A stretch of 64,000 bases of DNA from Buttiauxella gaviniae ATCC 51604 (GCF_001654835.1 NZ_LXEP01000015.1:349335-413334), one strand, 5' to 3'; positions 1 to 9,629 are shown, counted from the first letter of the stretch. Made by a program: numbers and translations. The notes: generated by a model from the sequence alone, not told the origin.

Positions 1-2
1 AT

Positions 3-191
3 TTAATCGACTGGCCTGTAATGGCTAAAGTAGGTTTGAGTGTCGCAGTAGCGGACGCTCATCCTTTACTTATTCCTCGTGCAGACTACGTTACACGTAT
101 TGCTGGCGGACGAGGAGCAGTACGCGAAGTCTGCGATCTCCTTTTACTGGCCCAAGGAAAGCTTGATGAGGCCAAAGGGCTATCTATATGA
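3..191 (+). CDS. kdsC: KDO-8-phosphate phosphatase KdsC, C-terminal part (cut by window start)
   Basis: Only the last 62 codons are present; the reading frame begins at base 3 and ends in TGA at 189-191. The fragment contains DWPVMAKVGLSVAVADAHP and a GGRGAVREVCDLLL stretch that match the end of E. coli KdsC, the HAD-family phosphatase that releases phosphate from KDO-8-P in the cytoplasm to make KDO for lipopolysaccharide. The stop codon overlaps the lptC start (ATGA), which suggests translational coupling and places it in the kds-lpt operon. The catalytic Asp motif would lie upstream, outside the window. Confidence 0.93.
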   Translation, partial: LIDWPVMAKVGLSVAVADAHPLLIPRADYVTRIAGGRGAVREVCDLLLLAQGKLDEAKGLSI

Positions 192-763
192 GTAAGACCA
201 GACGTTGGGTTATCATCCTGCTTTCATTGCTGGCACTGGTATTGATTGGTGTAAATCTGGTCGATAAAGACACTGTTGCACCACAAACAGTGAACAGTAA
301 CGAGCCAACCTATAAAAGTGAACATTCTACGACCCTCGCCTACAGTCCTGAAGGGGCTTTAAATTACCGGCTGGTCGCAGAACACGTTGAATACTTTTCC
401 GACACTGCTGTTTCATGGTTCACCAATCCGGTGATGACACAGTATGACGAAAACAAAGTAGCAACCTGGTCATTACGGGCAGATCGCGCCAAACTGACTA
501 ACGATCGGATGCTGTATTTGTACGGAAATGTGGTGCTGACAGCCCTGACACCAGATTCACAGCTACGCAAAATTACCACGGACAATGCGCAGGTTAATTT
601 AGTCACTCAGGATGTTGCGTCTGATGACCAGGTAACCTTGTACGGAACCAGCTTTAACTCTACCGGCCTCAAAATGCGTGGAAACTTACGCAGCAAAAAT
701 GCCGAGCTGATTGAAAAGGTTAGAACATCCTATGAAATCCAGAATAAACAAACTCAGCCGTAA
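188..763 (+). CDS. lptC: LPS export protein LptC
   Basis: 191 codons, the usual LptC length. Residues about 6-25 form one N-terminal transmembrane helix; the remainder is the periplasmic LptC beta-jellyroll that accepts lipopolysaccharide from the LptB2FG exporter and passes it to LptA. Matches E. coli LptC through its length (for example the ATWSLRADRAKLT region). The ATG overlaps the kdsC stop, and its own 3' end overlaps the lptA start by about 30 bases. Family function is established; assignment is by sequence similarity and gene order. Confidence 0.95.
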   Translation: MSKTRRWVIILLSLLALVLIGVNLVDKDTVAPQTVNSNEPTYKSEHSTTLAYSPEGALNYRLVAEHVEYFSDTAVSWFTNPVMTQYDENKVATWSLRADRAKLTNDRMLYLYGNVVLTALTPDSQLRKITTDNAQVNLVTQDVASDDQVTLYGTSFNSTGLKMRGNLRSKNAELIEKVRTSYEIQNKQTQP

Positions 764-1289
764 TTTAGTACTGACTAGTACGCTTTTAGCCGCCAGTTTT
801 TCGGCATTTGCGCTGACCGGTGATACCGATCAGCCGATTCACATTGAATCTGACCAACAGTCGCTGGATATGCAAGGCAACGTCGTCACCTTCACCGGCA
901 ATGTGATCGTGACGCAAGGCAGTATCAAAATTAACGCTGATAAAGTGGTTGTGACCCGTCCGGGCGGTGAGCAAGGTAAAGAAATCATTGATGGCTACGG
1001 TAATCCAGCCACGTTCTATCAGATGCAAGATAGTGGTAAACCCGTTAGTGGCCACTCAGCGACCATGCACTATGAGTTGCAGAACGATTTTGTCGTACTG
1101 ACTGGCAATGCCTATCTTGAGCAGGTCGACAGCAATATTAAAGGCGACAAAATTACCTATTTGGTTAAAGAGCAGAAAATGCAGGCCTTTAGCGAAAAAG
1201 GGAAACGTGTCACCACAGTTCTGGTCCCTTCTCAATTGCAGAAAAAAGACGGCCAGGCTCCGGCGCCAGCCCCGAAAAAGAGTAACTAA
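732..1289 (+). CDS. lptA: LPS transport periplasmic protein LptA
   Basis: I start at the ATG at 732 (MKSRINKLSRN), which gives a protein colinear with E. coli LptA; the frame is open upstream to 711 but the extra residues lie inside lptC. Residues 1-27 are a Sec signal peptide ending AFA, followed by LTGDTDQPIHIESDQ, the start of the mature protein. LptA oligomerises as a beta-jellyroll filament bridging LptC and LptD across the periplasm. The C-terminus is a Pro/Ala/Lys-rich tail. It overlaps lptC, and lptB follows after 6 bases. In E. coli lptAB also has a sigma-E promoter inside lptC; I did not locate one here. Confidence 0.95.
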   Translation: MKSRINKLSRNLVLTSTLLAASFSAFALTGDTDQPIHIESDQQSLDMQGNVVTFTGNVIVTQGSIKINADKVVVTRPGGEQGKEIIDGYGNPATFYQMQDSGKPVSGHSATMHYELQNDFVVLTGNAYLEQVDSNIKGDKITYLVKEQKMQAFSEKGKRVTTVLVPSQLQKKDGQAPAPAPKKSN

Positions 1290-1295
1290 TTCGTT

Positions 1296-2021
1296 ATGGC
1301 TACTTTAATTGCAAAACATCTCGCCAAAGCCTACAAAGGCCGCCGCGTTGTTGAAGACGTCAGCCTGACCGTTAAATCAGGTGAAATTGTCGGTTTACTT
1401 GGCCCTAACGGTGCAGGCAAAACCACGACTTTTTACATGGTTGTTGGCATTGTGCCGCGTGATGCAGGGAACATCATTATTGATGATGAAGACATTAGTC
1501 TTCTGCCGCTTCATGCTCGTGCCCGTCGCGGGATTGGGTATTTACCGCAAGAAGCGTCAATTTTCCGTCGCTTAAGCGTGTTCGATAACTTGATGGCTGT
1601 CCTGCAAATTCGTGATGACCTCAGCGCTGAGCAGCGTGAAGACCGTGCGAATGAGTTGATGGAAGAGTTTCACATTGAGCATCTGCGCAATAACCTCGGG
1701 CAGTCTCTGTCTGGTGGTGAGCGCCGTCGTGTTGAAATTGCCCGCGCTCTGGCTGCAAACCCGAAATTTATTCTTTTGGACGAACCTTTTGCAGGTGTTG
1801 ACCCAATCTCCGTCATCGACATCAAGCGGATTATCGAGCACTTGCGCGATAGCGGGCTTGGTGTGCTGATTACTGACCATAACGTACGCGAAACGTTGGC
1901 CGTGTGTGAACGAGCCTACATCGTAAGCCAGGGCCAGTTAATTGCCCATGGCACGCCTGCGGAAATCCTGGAAGATGAGCATGTTAAGCGCGTCTATCTG
2001 GGCGAAGAGTTCAGACTCTGA
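1296..2021 (+). CDS. lptB: LPS export ABC transporter ATP-binding protein LptB
   Basis: 241 residues with a complete ABC ATPase set: Walker A GPNGAGKT at residues 36-43, Q-loop in YLPQEASIF, signature LSGGERRR, Walker [13 protein letters not shown] and switch His in ITDHNVRE. The LSGGERRR signature and FAGVDP are typical of LptB. It dimerises with LptF and LptG (not in this window) at the inner-membrane face and powers extraction of lipopolysaccharide towards LptC and LptA. Last gene of the lpt run; a 104-base gap holding an ERIC-like repeat separates it from rpoN. Confidence 0.97.
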   Translation: MATLIAKHLAKAYKGRRVVEDVSLTVKSGEIVGLLGPNGAGKTTTFYMVVGIVPRDAGNIIIDDEDISLLPLHARARRGIGYLPQEASIFRRLSVFDNLMAVLQIRDDLSAEQREDRANELMEEFHIEHLRNNLGQSLSGGERRRVEIARALAANPKFILLDEPFAGVDPISVIDIKRIIEHLRDSGLGVLITDHNVRETLAVCERAYIVSQGQLIAHGTPAEILEDEHVKRVYLGEEFRL

Positions 2022-2045
2022 TAGGGTAGGAAGTATAATTATTAA

Positions 2046-2102
2046 TACTCTGGGTAATTCGAGTTGCCCACGTTCCTGCAACTCGAAGTATGCCGGGTAT
2101 AT
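2046..2102. repeat. miniature (internally deleted) ERIC-like repeat
   Basis: A 57-base imperfect palindrome. The left arm ends aattcgagttgc and the right arm is gcaactcgaagtatgccgggtata. The same terminal sequences bound the full 127-base ERIC at 32626-32752, but the central GTGAATCCC...GGGTGAGC core is absent. It fills most of the lptB-rpoN intergenic gap and would be transcribed as a hairpin in the rpoN leader. The call as an ERIC derivative is inferred from the shared ends. Confidence 0.7.
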
Positions 2103-2125
2103 ACCTGAGGAAGCTCGCTCTGAAT

Positions 2126-3559
2126 ATGAAGCAAGGTTTGCAATTACGGCTTAGCCAACAACTTGCTATGACTCCACAGTTACAGCAGGCAATCCGCCTG
2201 TTGCAGTTGTCAACGTTAGAGCTTCAGCAAGAACTCCAACAAGCCCTGGAAAGTAACCCACTGCTTGAGCAAACCGATCTGCATGAAGAAATTGAAACTC
2301 AGGAAGTTCGTGAAAACGAAGCGTTAGATACCCGTGAAGCTCTCGAACAAAAAGAGATGCCTGACGAATTGCCGTTAGATACCAGCTGGGACGAGATCTA
2401 CACCGCGGGCGCGCCATCAGGAACAGGCTCTGATTACAGTGATGACGAATTGCCGGTTTATCAAGGGGAAACTACCCAGTCACTTCAGGATTACCTGATG
2501 TGGCAGGTCGATCTCACTCCGTTCTCTGATACCGATACTGCCATTGCGACATCTATTGTCGATGCTGTCGATGAGATGGGCTATCTCACGGTTTCGCTGG
2601 AAGAAATTCTGGAAAGCATGGGCGATGAAGAAATCACGATCGACGAAGTAGAAGCGGTACTTAAACGCGTCCAGCGTTTTGATCCTGTTGGCGTTGCCGC
2701 ACGCGATCTCCGCGATTGCTTGCTCATCCAACTTTCTCAGTACGCCAGAGAAACACCGTGGCTGACCGAGGCACGACTGATTGTCAGCGATCATCTGGAT
2801 CTACTGGCCAACCATGATTTCCGTAGCCTGATGCGCGTCACTCGCCTGAAAGAAGAAGTTCTGAAAGAGGCAATGTGCCTGATTCAGTCTCTGGATCCAC
2901 GCCCAGGCCAATCGATTCAAACCAGTGAACCCGAATATGTCATTCCCGATATTCTGGTCAAAAAGATTCAGGGGCGCTGGACGGTAGAATTAAACGCCGA
3001 CAGCATTCCACGCCTTAAAATTAATCAGCAGTACGCTGCAATGGGTACCAATGCCCGCAATGACAGCGACTCACAATTTATTCGCAGTAACCTGCAAGAA
3101 GCGAAGTGGTTGATTAAAAGTCTTGAAAGCCGCAACGATACGCTGCTGCGCGTCAGTCGCTGTATCGTTGAGCAGCAACAAGGTTTTTTTGAGCACGGCG
3201 AAGAGCACATGAAACCGATGGTTCTTGCTGATATTGCCCAAGTAGTCGAAATGCATGAATCGACTATTTCCCGTGTGACCACGCAAAAATATTTGCACAG
3301 TCCACGCGGCATTTTTGAATTGAAGTATTTCTTCTCAAGCCATGTGAATACCGAAGGCGGAGGCGAGGCCTCATCTACGGCGATTCGGGCACTAGTGAAG
3401 AAATTAATTGCTGCGGAAAACCCTGCGAAACCTCTGAGTGATAGCAAGTTAACGACTATGCTATCCGATCAGGGGATCATGGTGGCACGCCGCACTGTTG
3501 CGAAGTACCGAGAGTCTTTATCCATACCACCGTCAAATCAGCGTAAACAGCTGGTATGA
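2126..3559 (+). CDS. rpoN: RNA polymerase sigma-54 factor RpoN
   Basis: Start at 2126 ([18 protein letters not shown]) gives 477 residues, the E. coli length; the frame is open upstream to 2090 but those codons are inside the ERIC-like repeat region. Region I (about 1-50) is Gln/Leu-rich and contacts activator ATPases; region II is acidic; region III carries the core-binding and DNA-binding parts and ends with the RpoN box [10 protein letters not shown] at residues 454-463, which reads the -24 element. Directs transcription of nitrogen-assimilation and other activator-dependent genes. It heads the conserved rpoN-hpf-ptsN-rapZ-npr cluster. A likely target promoter is at 59638-59653 in this window. 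Confidence 0.97.
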   Translation: MKQGLQLRLSQQLAMTPQLQQAIRLLQLSTLELQQELQQALESNPLLEQTDLHEEIETQEVRENEALDTREALEQKEMPDELPLDTSWDEIYTAGAPSGTGSDYSDDELPVYQGETTQSLQDYLMWQVDLTPFSDTDTAIATSIVDAVDEMGYLTVSLEEILESMGDEEITIDEVEAVLKRVQRFDPVGVAARDLRDCLLIQLSQYARETPWLTEARLIVSDHLDLLANHDFRSLMRVTRLKEEVLKEAMCLIQSLDPRPGQSIQTSEPEYVIPDILVKKIQGRWTVELNADSIPRLKINQQYAAMGTNARNDSDSQFIRSNLQEAKWLIKSLESRNDTLLRVSRCIVEQQQGFFEHGEEHMKPMVLADIAQVVEMHESTISRVTTQKYLHSPRGIFELKYFFSSHVNTEGGGEASSTAIRALVKKLIAAENPAKPLSDSKLTTMLSDQGIMVARRTVAKYRESLSIPPSNQRKQLV

Positions 3560-3581
3560 CTTAACCGATAAGGAAGACACT

Positions 3582-3869
3582 ATGCAGCTCAACATTACAG
3601 GACAAAACGTCGAAATCACTGACGCACTGCGCGATTTTGTGAGTACGAAGTTTGCCAAACTGGAGCAGTACTTCGATAGAATTAACCAGGTCTACATTGT
3701 GTTAAAGGTTGAAAAGGTCACGCATATTGCCGATGCAACGCTTCATGTGAATGGTGGTGAAATCCATGCAAGCTCTGATGGCCAGGATATGTATGCGGCA
3801 ATTGATGGCTTAATTGATAAACTGGCGCGCCAGTTAACCAAACATAAAGATAAACTAAAACAACACTGA
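3582..3869 (+). CDS. hpf: ribosome hibernation promoting factor Hpf
   Basis: Start at 3582 (MQLNITGQNVEIT), behind an AAGGAAGA ribosome-binding sequence; 95 residues, equal to the short-form E. coli HPF. The frame is open upstream, but that part overlaps rpoN and is not conserved. HPF binds the 30S decoding region and promotes 100S ribosome dimers in stationary phase. Short form: the protein ends KDKLKQH with no C-terminal dimerisation domain. It lies 22 bases after rpoN, consistent with cotranscription. Confidence 0.95.
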   Translation: MQLNITGQNVEITDALRDFVSTKFAKLEQYFDRINQVYIVLKVEKVTHIADATLHVNGGEIHASSDGQDMYAAIDGLIDKLARQLTKHKDKLKQH

Positions 3870-3947
3870 TAATCCGGGCAACTGTTCCAGCATAGACGGC
3901 TCGTTACTTAACGGGCCGTTAGCATAACAGGGTGCTTAGGTGAACTT

Positions 3948-4439
3948 ATGATGAACAACGATTCTGCTCTACAACTTAGTAATGTCCTGAACAAGGAATG
4001 TACTCGTACCAACGTACATTGCCAGAGTAAAAAACGTGCACTGGAAATCATCAGTGAGCTGGCAGCAAAGCAACTCGGCCTGCCACCACAAGTGGTTTTT
4101 GAAGCCGTGCTGACGCGCGAACGTATGGGGAGTACCGGTATCGGTAACGGTATCGCTATACCTCATGGGAAGCTGGAAGAAGATACCACCCGCGCGGTTG
4201 GGGTGTTTATTAAACTGGAGACCCCTATCGCATTTGATGCGATTGATAACCAGCCGGTAGACCTCATGTTTGCGCTGCTTGTACCGGCGGATCAAACAAA
4301 AACGCATTTGCACACATTATCTCTGGTGGCAAAGCGTCTGGCAGACAAAACAATTTGTCGACGCCTGCGTTCTGCGCAAAGCGATGAAGAGCTTTATCAG
4401 ATCATTACCGAAACAGAACATGGTAGTGAAAGTGAATAA
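3948..4439 (+). CDS. ptsN: nitrogen PTS EIIA component PtsN (EIIA-Ntr)
   Basis: 163 residues, the E. coli length when started at the first ATG (3948, MMNNDSALQLS); a second ATG follows directly, so the exact start is uncertain by one codon. EIIA domain of the fructose/mannitol class with active-site His73 in GIAIPHGKLEED. It takes phosphate from NPr and acts as a regulator (potassium uptake through TrkA and KdpD, links between nitrogen and carbon) rather than as a sugar carrier. Its partner gene npr is two genes downstream. Confidence 0.96.
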   Translation: MMNNDSALQLSNVLNKECTRTNVHCQSKKRALEIISELAAKQLGLPPQVVFEAVLTRERMGSTGIGNGIAIPHGKLEEDTTRAVGVFIKLETPIAFDAIDNQPVDLMFALLVPADQTKTHLHTLSLVAKRLADKTICRRLRSAQSDEELYQIITETEHGSESE

Positions 4440-4492
4440 TCTGGCTGTGATTGTGTTGACATCACAGCAAGAGAAGTTGGGGGAGTGAAAAA

Positions 4493-5347
4493 ATGGTGCT
4501 GATGATCGTCAGCGGCCGCTCTGGTTCAGGGAAGTCTGTAGCCTTGCGTGCACTAGAAGATATGGGATTCTACTGCGTAGATAATCTACCAGTGGTGCTG
4601 TTACCTGATCTTGCCAAAACTCTCGCAGAGCGAAAAATTTCTGCGGCAGTGAGCATCGACGTGCGTAACATGCCGGAAAACCCGGAAATTTTTGAACAGG
4701 CGATGAGTAATCTGCCTGACTCATTTTCGCCACAATTATTATTCCTCGACGCCGATCGCAATACGCTGATCCGTCGTTATAGCGACACGCGTCGATTGCA
4801 TCCACTTTCCAACAAAAATCTTTCGTTAGAAAGTGCAATTGATGAAGAAAGTGACCTGCTGGAACCACTGAAATCCAGAGCTGATCTGATTATCGATACC
4901 TCTGAAATGTCAGTGCACGAACTTGCGGAAATGTTGCGTACGCGCCTGCTCGGCAAACGTGAACGCGAATTGACTATGGTGTTCGAGTCCTTCGGCTTTA
5001 AACACGGTATTCCAATCGATGCTGACTACGTATTCGACGTACGATTCCTGCCAAACCCGCATTGGGATCCGAAGCTTCGTCCGATGACTGGTCTCGACAG
5101 ACCTGTCGCTGCGTTCCTTGACCGTCACACCGAAGTGCACAATTTTATCTACCAGACACGCAGTTATCTTGAGCAGTGGTTACCGATGCTGGAAACCAAT
5201 AACCGCAGCTATTTGACTGTGGCAATTGGTTGTACAGGCGGTAAACACCGTTCAGTTTATATTGCTGAACAACTGGCAGACTATTTCCGTTCGCGCGGGA
5301 AAAATGTGCAATCCCGTCACCGTACGCTGGAAAAACGCAAAACATGA
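4493..5347 (+). CDS. rapZ: RNase adapter protein RapZ
   Basis: 284 residues, exactly the E. coli length. Walker A GRSGSGKS at residues 8-15, and a C-terminal RNA-binding domain with the conserved [20 protein letters not shown] block and a basic end ([11 protein letters not shown]). RapZ binds the sRNAs GlmZ and GlmY and presents GlmZ to RNase E, tuning glmS expression and amino-sugar synthesis. Start ATG at 4493 follows GGGGGAGTGAAAAA. The stop overlaps the npr start by 4 bases. Confidence 0.96.
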   Translation: MVLMIVSGRSGSGKSVALRALEDMGFYCVDNLPVVLLPDLAKTLAERKISAAVSIDVRNMPENPEIFEQAMSNLPDSFSPQLLFLDADRNTLIRRYSDTRRLHPLSNKNLSLESAIDEESDLLEPLKSRADLIIDTSEMSVHELAEMLRTRLLGKRERELTMVFESFGFKHGIPIDADYVFDVRFLPNPHWDPKLRPMTGLDRPVAAFLDRHTEVHNFIYQTRSYLEQWLPMLETNNRSYLTVAIGCTGGKHRSVYIAEQLADYFRSRGKNVQSRHRTLEKRKT

Positions 5348-5616
5348 CAGTAAAACAGACCGTTGAGATCACCAACAAACTGGGCATGCACGCGCGCCCA
5401 GCAATGAAACTGTTCGAACTGGTGCAAAGCTTTGATGCCGAAGTAATGCTGCGTAACGAGGCTGGCACGGAGGCGGAAGCCAACAGCGTGATTGCATTGC
5501 TGATGCTGGATTCCGCTAAAGGTGGACACATCGAAATTGAAGTTACCGGGCCTGAAGAAGAGCAAGCCTTGAATGCGGTTATCGCCCTGTTTAATTCAGG
5601 TTTTGACGAAGACTAA
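5344..5616 (+). CDS. npr: phosphocarrier protein NPr (nitrogen PTS HPr)
   Basis: 90 residues; HPr-like fold with the phospho-accepting His16 in [13 protein letters not shown] and a conserved Ser region around [14 protein letters not shown]. Transfers phosphate from EI-Ntr (PtsP) to PtsN encoded just upstream. The start overlaps the rapZ stop (ATGA), so the two are probably translationally coupled. It ends 1 base before the convergent mtgA stop, so the operon terminator must lie inside mtgA or be shared; I saw no classical hairpin there. Confidence 0.95.
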   Translation: MTVKQTVEITNKLGMHARPAMKLFELVQSFDAEVMLRNEAGTEAEANSVIALLMLDSAKGGHIEIEVTGPEEEQALNAVIALFNSGFDED

Positions 5617-5617
5617 T

Positions 5618-6346
5618 TTACTTCAGCTCATTCTGCGCCATGAATGACTCGCCACCCAACTGGCGCATCTGGCGCAATATCCATTGCTGCCGCTGGTGTA
5701 CATAGCCAGAAGGTGCATTCGCTTTAAAGCGAATCGGATTGGGCAATACAGCAGCCAGCAATGCCGCTTCTGATGCCGTCAGACGGCTTGCTGGTTTGTG
5801 GAAATAGCGCTGTGAAGCGGCTTCCACACCAAAAATCCCCTCGCCAAATTCCGCGATATTTAGATAAACCGTGAGAATGCGGCGTTTAGTCCAGACGGCC
5901 TCCATACCCAGCGTTAGCCCAGCCTCAAGACCTTTACGGACATAGCTTCGTCCATCCCACAAAAACAAGTTCTTGGCAGTTTGCTGAGAAAGTGTCGATG
6001 CGCCGCGAACGCGATTTTCATTACGTTCATTATGGGCAATGGCCTTTTCGATAGCATTAACGTCAAATCCCCAGTGGTTGGGAAATTTCTGGTCTTCTGC
6101 CGCAATAACCGCAAGCCCCATCAACGGTGAGATCTCATCCATACTTACCCAATCCGAGTGAGCTACGTAACCGAAATCACCGCTAAACCAGGCGCTGAGC
6201 TGCCTCTCTACCATTACGGCTGAAAACGGCACAGGCAAAAAGCTAAACAGAATAACCCCCGCCAGCCAGACTCCGGCGAAAGCCAGTACACCGCGAAATA
6301 GCCAGCGCCTCAGGGTACTCAAGAGCGCAATTCGCCCTTTCTTCAT
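5618..6346 (-). CDS. mtgA: monofunctional peptidoglycan glycosyltransferase MtgA
   Basis: 242 residues, matching E. coli MtgA. One N-terminal membrane anchor (about residues 14-36), then a GT51 transglycosylase domain with catalytic Glu84 in [11 protein letters not shown], the [17 protein letters not shown] motif, KNLFLW and a YLNIAEFG motif. It polymerises lipid II glycan strands at the periplasmic face and lacks a transpeptidase domain. Its ATG overlaps the elbB stop (4 bases), so it is probably cotranscribed with elbB. Confidence 0.95.
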   Translation of the reverse strand: MKKGRIALLSTLRRWLFRGVLAFAGVWLAGVILFSFLPVPFSAVMVERQLSAWFSGDFGYVAHSDWVSMDEISPLMGLAVIAAEDQKFPNHWGFDVNAIEKAIAHNERNENRVRGASTLSQQTAKNLFLWDGRSYVRKGLEAGLTLGMEAVWTKRRILTVYLNIAEFGEGIFGVEAASQRYFHKPASRLTASEAALLAAVLPNPIRFKANAPSGYVHQRQQWILRQMRQLGGESFMAQNELK

Positions 6347-6996
6347 GCAGTCATATCCATAACGCGAGCGACCAGTTTCTCGATGCCCAATGCGGCTTCA
6401 TCAATACGTGTTGCCAACATATAAGCTGGCGTGGTCACTACTTTTTGCTCTTCATCAACCACGATATCATCGACCGGGCAAGGGACATGTTCTGCCCCCA
6501 TCTCTTCAACTATTTCTGCGGTGTCGATATCCGTGCCAATGGTCAAACGCACTGGTACATCAAGAATCTTTGGCAACATCACAGGAGCAATACAGATAAA
6601 ACCAAGAGGCTTACCCTGCGCGTGACAATCCCTGGCAAGGCGGCGTAAATCGCCATCAATCTGACACTCACTACCTTTACTGGCAAAATCGCACAGATTT
6701 TTTGCCGCACCAAAGCCACCTGGAACAATCAACGCATCCAGTTCGTTAGCATCGGCCAGCTCCAGTGGAGTAATAGCCCCCCGGGTAATTCGAGCAGCTT
6801 CAACCAGTACATTACGATGCTCAATAGACTTATTATTAGTCAGGTGATTAATAACTTCTGCTTGAGGTTTATCAGGTGCAAAACAAACAGCTTCAGCGCC
6901 AGAGCGAGCGATTGCCAATAGAGTAATAACAGCTTCTTGAATCTCGCTACCGTCGTAAACCCCACTGCCACTAAGCACCACACCAATCTTCTTCAT
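6343..6996 (-). CDS. elbB: DJ-1/PfpI-family glyoxalase ElbB
   Basis: Start at 6996 ([16 protein letters not shown]), preceded by AGGAATGGCCGA, giving 217 residues as in E. coli; the frame is open to 7086 without conservation. Class-I glutamine amidotransferase-like fold with the nucleophilic elbow Cys in [10 protein letters not shown] and the acid motif [16 protein letters not shown]. Reported as a glyoxalase III-type enzyme and isoprenoid-associated protein. Compared with E. coli (from memory), the first Cys near the N-terminus (SGCGVYDG) is Ser here; that Cys is not the nucleophile. Precise physiological role is uncertain. Confidence 0.92.
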   Translation of the reverse strand: MKKIGVVLSGSGVYDGSEIQEAVITLLAIARSGAEAVCFAPDKPQAEVINHLTNNKSIEHRNVLVEAARITRGAITPLELADANELDALIVPGGFGAAKNLCDFASKGSECQIDGDLRRLARDCHAQGKPLGFICIAPVMLPKILDVPVRLTIGTDIDTAEIVEEMGAEHVPCPVDDIVVDEEQKVVTTPAYMLATRIDEAALGIEKLVARVMDMTA

Positions 6997-7079
6997 TCGG
7001 CCATTCCTATTGATCATGCGATAGTTATCATCAGTTATTATGATTTGATCGCTATGCTTCACACATTTTACTGATTCAC

Positions 7080-7108
7080 GTAACAAATCATTTAAGATTT
7101 GCTATCTT
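7080..7108 (+). promoter_or_regulatory. candidate arcZ promoter
   Basis: A TATCTT -10 hexamer at 7103-7108 and GTAACA at 7080-7085 with a 17-base spacer, directed towards the arcZ sequence; transcription would begin about 7114-7116. The -35 is a 4/6 match. In E. coli arcZ is repressed by ArcA-P; no ArcA box was resolved here. Confidence 0.45.
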
Positions 7109-7113
7109 AATGC

Positions 7114-7239
7114 CTGAGCAGCATACGAGATTATCGGCTGCGCCGACTGGATAAAAACTTATAACTTACGGCGCAACCGGGCTTTTCCCTGGTGTTGGCG
7201 CAGAATTCGCGCACCCCGGTTTATCCGGGGTCATTTTTT
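7114..7239 (+). ncRNA. arcZ: small regulatory RNA ArcZ (RyhA/SraH)
   Basis: Lies between elbB and arcB on the opposite strand, exactly the ArcZ locus of E. coli. The 3' half is near-identical to what I recall of ArcZ: tttcccTGGTGTTGGCGCAG, then TTCGCGCACCCCGG, ending in the terminator stem ACCCCGG/CCGGGGT plus CATTTTTT. ArcZ is an Hfq-dependent sRNA processed to a roughly 56-nt form that activates rpoS translation and represses many mRNAs. The 3' terminator overlaps the last 9 bases of arcB, encoded on the other strand. The 5' end is estimated from the -10 and is approximate; the 5' part is much less conserved. Confidence 0.9.
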
Positions 7240-9579
7240 GGGGGCGTTAGCAACCCAGGCTTTCAGAACATCAACATCGTGTTGCCATTCATGCTTCAAT
7301 TCTTCAATCCACTCACCCACATTTTCTGACCAGGCTGGTAAGTCCGGCGACTGAATTTGCTGAGCAACTTGCTGTAAATGGCGCAATCCAATAGATCCCG
7401 CAGCACCTTTAATTTTATGGCCTTCTTCCACCACACCTTTCTGGTCGCGAGCGGTCATATTGGAATCCAACACACTCAGGTAACCCGGCATCATTTTTTC
7501 AAACATCGCCAGTCCATCAGTAATCAGTTTTGGTCCTACTAAGTCCATGTACTGCTCAAGCATCGGAATATCGAGCAAGGCTTGTTGCTTTTCACTATTA
7601 ACTTGAGACATTGGAGACTCCTTTTCAGACTCTGATTTTTGGTTGTCCCAGAATTTTTGGATCATCGCCATCAACGCCGGAACTGCGAGTGGTTTGCTCA
7701 GCACATCATCCATGCCAGCATCCAGATACTCTTTTTTATCTTTCAATACGTTAGCAGTCAAGGCCACCAGCGGCGGTAAATCTTCACGGGCGTAACGTGT
7801 TGTCAGCTGACGGGAAATATCCAGCCCCGTCATATCAGGCAACTGAATATCCAATAGCACCAGGTCATATTCTCCCGGGGTGAATTTTTCTAACGCCTCT
7901 TTGCCTGTCATTGCGACATCTACGCTATTACCCAACTTTTCAAGCACCGAGCGTGCAACAATCACGTTGAGCTCAATGTCTTCCACCAGCAACACGTGCA
8001 ACGCTGGCAGCGGCATTTCGTCGTCTTCAAGGGTATCTTCAACTTCATCCGCCACGCGCGGTGCCTGAATTGTCAGGGTAAACAGAGAGCCTTCACCCGG
8101 CTTACTGCTAACGGTAATATCGCCACCCATGCTCTTAGCCAGACGGCGCGATACCGCCAGACCAATCCCCGTACCGGTTGCTGGTTTACCACCGTGGCTA
8201 TCTTTCACCTGATAATACATGGCGAAGATCTTGTCCTGCTCATCCTGCGGAATACCAATACCGGAATCCTGCACTTCAAAGCGCAGCGTATTCTCTTCTT
8301 CATACTGCACACGCACAGCGACTAACCCGCCTTTCGGGGTGAACTTCACGGCGTTGCTGATGAGGTTCCAGAGAATCTGGCGCAAACGCGTACCGTCCGT
8401 CACCACTTTATGCGGCAACGGTAGGGTTGGGTTCATTTCAAGCGTCAGCCCTTTTTGCTGCGCCTGCAAGCCGGAGAGGTTTTCGAGATCAGCAAGGAAA
8501 CTGATGAAATCAATTGGTTGGTTATCAAGCTGAACCTTACGGCGTTCAAGCTTATCCATATCAATGATATCGTTGAAAATATTACCCAGCGTGATCGCCG
8601 AAACGTGAATGGTCTTGAGATAATTTGTTTGTTCAGCATTCAGTTCGGTATCAAGTAAGATACGGCTTAAACCGACGATACCGTTCAGCGGTGTACGTAG
8701 TTCATGGCTAATCGTAGAAATGAAGGTAGTTTTGTCGCGGCTGGCGCCCTCAAGCGCATCCTGATAACGCTTACGCTCAGTAATATCGCGACCAAAGCCC
8801 ATCAAGCCATGGCGTTTGCCGACACGGTCGTAATAAGGCACTTTACGAATTTCAAAACAGGCTTTACGCCCATCGGGGTAATCCAGCCATTGTTCGTAGG
8901 TAAGGGAAACATTATGACGAAATACTTTTTCGTCCGTTTCGATAACCTTCTGCGCCGCTTCTGGCGAATAGACATCTTCCGGTTTCAAGCTAATCAGCTG
9001 TTTTTCGCTTTTGCCCGTCAACAGTTCCATCGCACGGTTACAACCCGAAAACTCTTTGTCCTCATTGCGATAGAAAACCAGGTCCGGGGAAGCATCAAGG
9101 AAAGAGCGTAAGAATGACGACTGCTGCTCAAGCTGGAGTTGCGTCTCTTCACGCTCCTGCATCTCAACTTTCAATTGCTCAAGCATGGTACGGCGTTCAT
9201 CTTCGGCTTTAACGCGGTCGGCAATTTCCTGGTTCAACTGTGCAATGTTGTCTTTGAGCTGCACATTGAGTTTTAGATCGCGTTCGCGCATCTCTTCAAG
9301 TTTCTGCACCAGCTTTGAAAGCCGCTGGCGCGACTCTTCGAGCTGTTCAACCACCACGGATAGGAAATAGACGGCCCAGGGCGTAATTAACAGGCCAAAG
9401 AAGATAGAACGGACAACATCAATACTTTCAACCTGGCCACGTAACAGCATGGTCACGGCCATTTGCACCACAATAGCCAACACCACAAGGGCAGAGGCCA
9501 GCAACAACGAGAAGCGCACTAATCCGAGCTTCACCATCAAATCAACGTAATATTGTGCCAGTAACCGGATTTGCTTCAT
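7231..9579 (-). CDS. arcB: aerobic respiration control hybrid sensor kinase ArcB
   Basis: 782 residues (E. coli 778; the extra residues are mainly in the receiver-HPt linker). Two transmembrane helices (about 23-41, 58-77), a coiled-coil/leucine-zipper linker, a PAS domain (SFLDASPDLVFYRNEDKEF), the histidine kinase with His292 in STISHELRTPLNG, an ATPase domain (GTGIGLAVSRRLAKSMGG), a receiver with Asp577 in LVLLDIQLPDMTG, and a C-terminal HPt with His721 in EEGHKIKGAAGS. It senses quinone redox state and phosphorylates ArcA (not in window) through a His-Asp-His relay. Its 3' end overlaps the terminator of arcZ. Confidence 0.97.
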   Translation of the reverse strand: MKQIRLLAQYYVDLMVKLGLVRFSLLLASALVVLAIVVQMAVTMLLRGQVESIDVVRSIFFGLLITPWAVYFLSVVVEQLEESRQRLSKLVQKLEEMRERDLKLNVQLKDNIAQLNQEIADRVKAEDERRTMLEQLKVEMQEREETQLQLEQQSSFLRSFLDASPDLVFYRNEDKEFSGCNRAMELLTGKSEKQLISLKPEDVYSPEAAQKVIETDEKVFRHNVSLTYEQWLDYPDGRKACFEIRKVPYYDRVGKRHGLMGFGRDITERKRYQDALEGASRDKTTFISTISHELRTPLNGIVGLSRILLDTELNAEQTNYLKTIHVSAITLGNIFNDIIDMDKLERRKVQLDNQPIDFISFLADLENLSGLQAQQKGLTLEMNPTLPLPHKVVTDGTRLRQILWNLISNAVKFTPKGGLVAVRVQYEEENTLRFEVQDSGIGIPQDEQDKIFAMYYQVKDSHGGKPATGTGIGLAVSRRLAKSMGGDITVSSKPGEGSLFTLTIQAPRVADEVEDTLEDDEMPLPALHVLLVEDIELNVIVARSVLEKLGNSVDVAMTGKEALEKFTPGEYDLVLLDIQLPDMTGLDISRQLTTRYAREDLPPLVALTANVLKDKKEYLDAGMDDVLSKPLAVPALMAMIQKFWDNQKSESEKESPMSQVNSEKQQALLDIPMLEQYMDLVGPKLITDGLAMFEKMMPGYLSVLDSNMTARDQKGVVEEGHKIKGAAGSIGLRHLQQVAQQIQSPDLPAWSENVGEWIEELKHEWQHDVDVLKAWVANAPKK

Positions 9580-9629
9580 GGAACGTTTCCCTCGTCATCA
9601 ATCAGCTAAATATACCGCACGCTTAGGGA

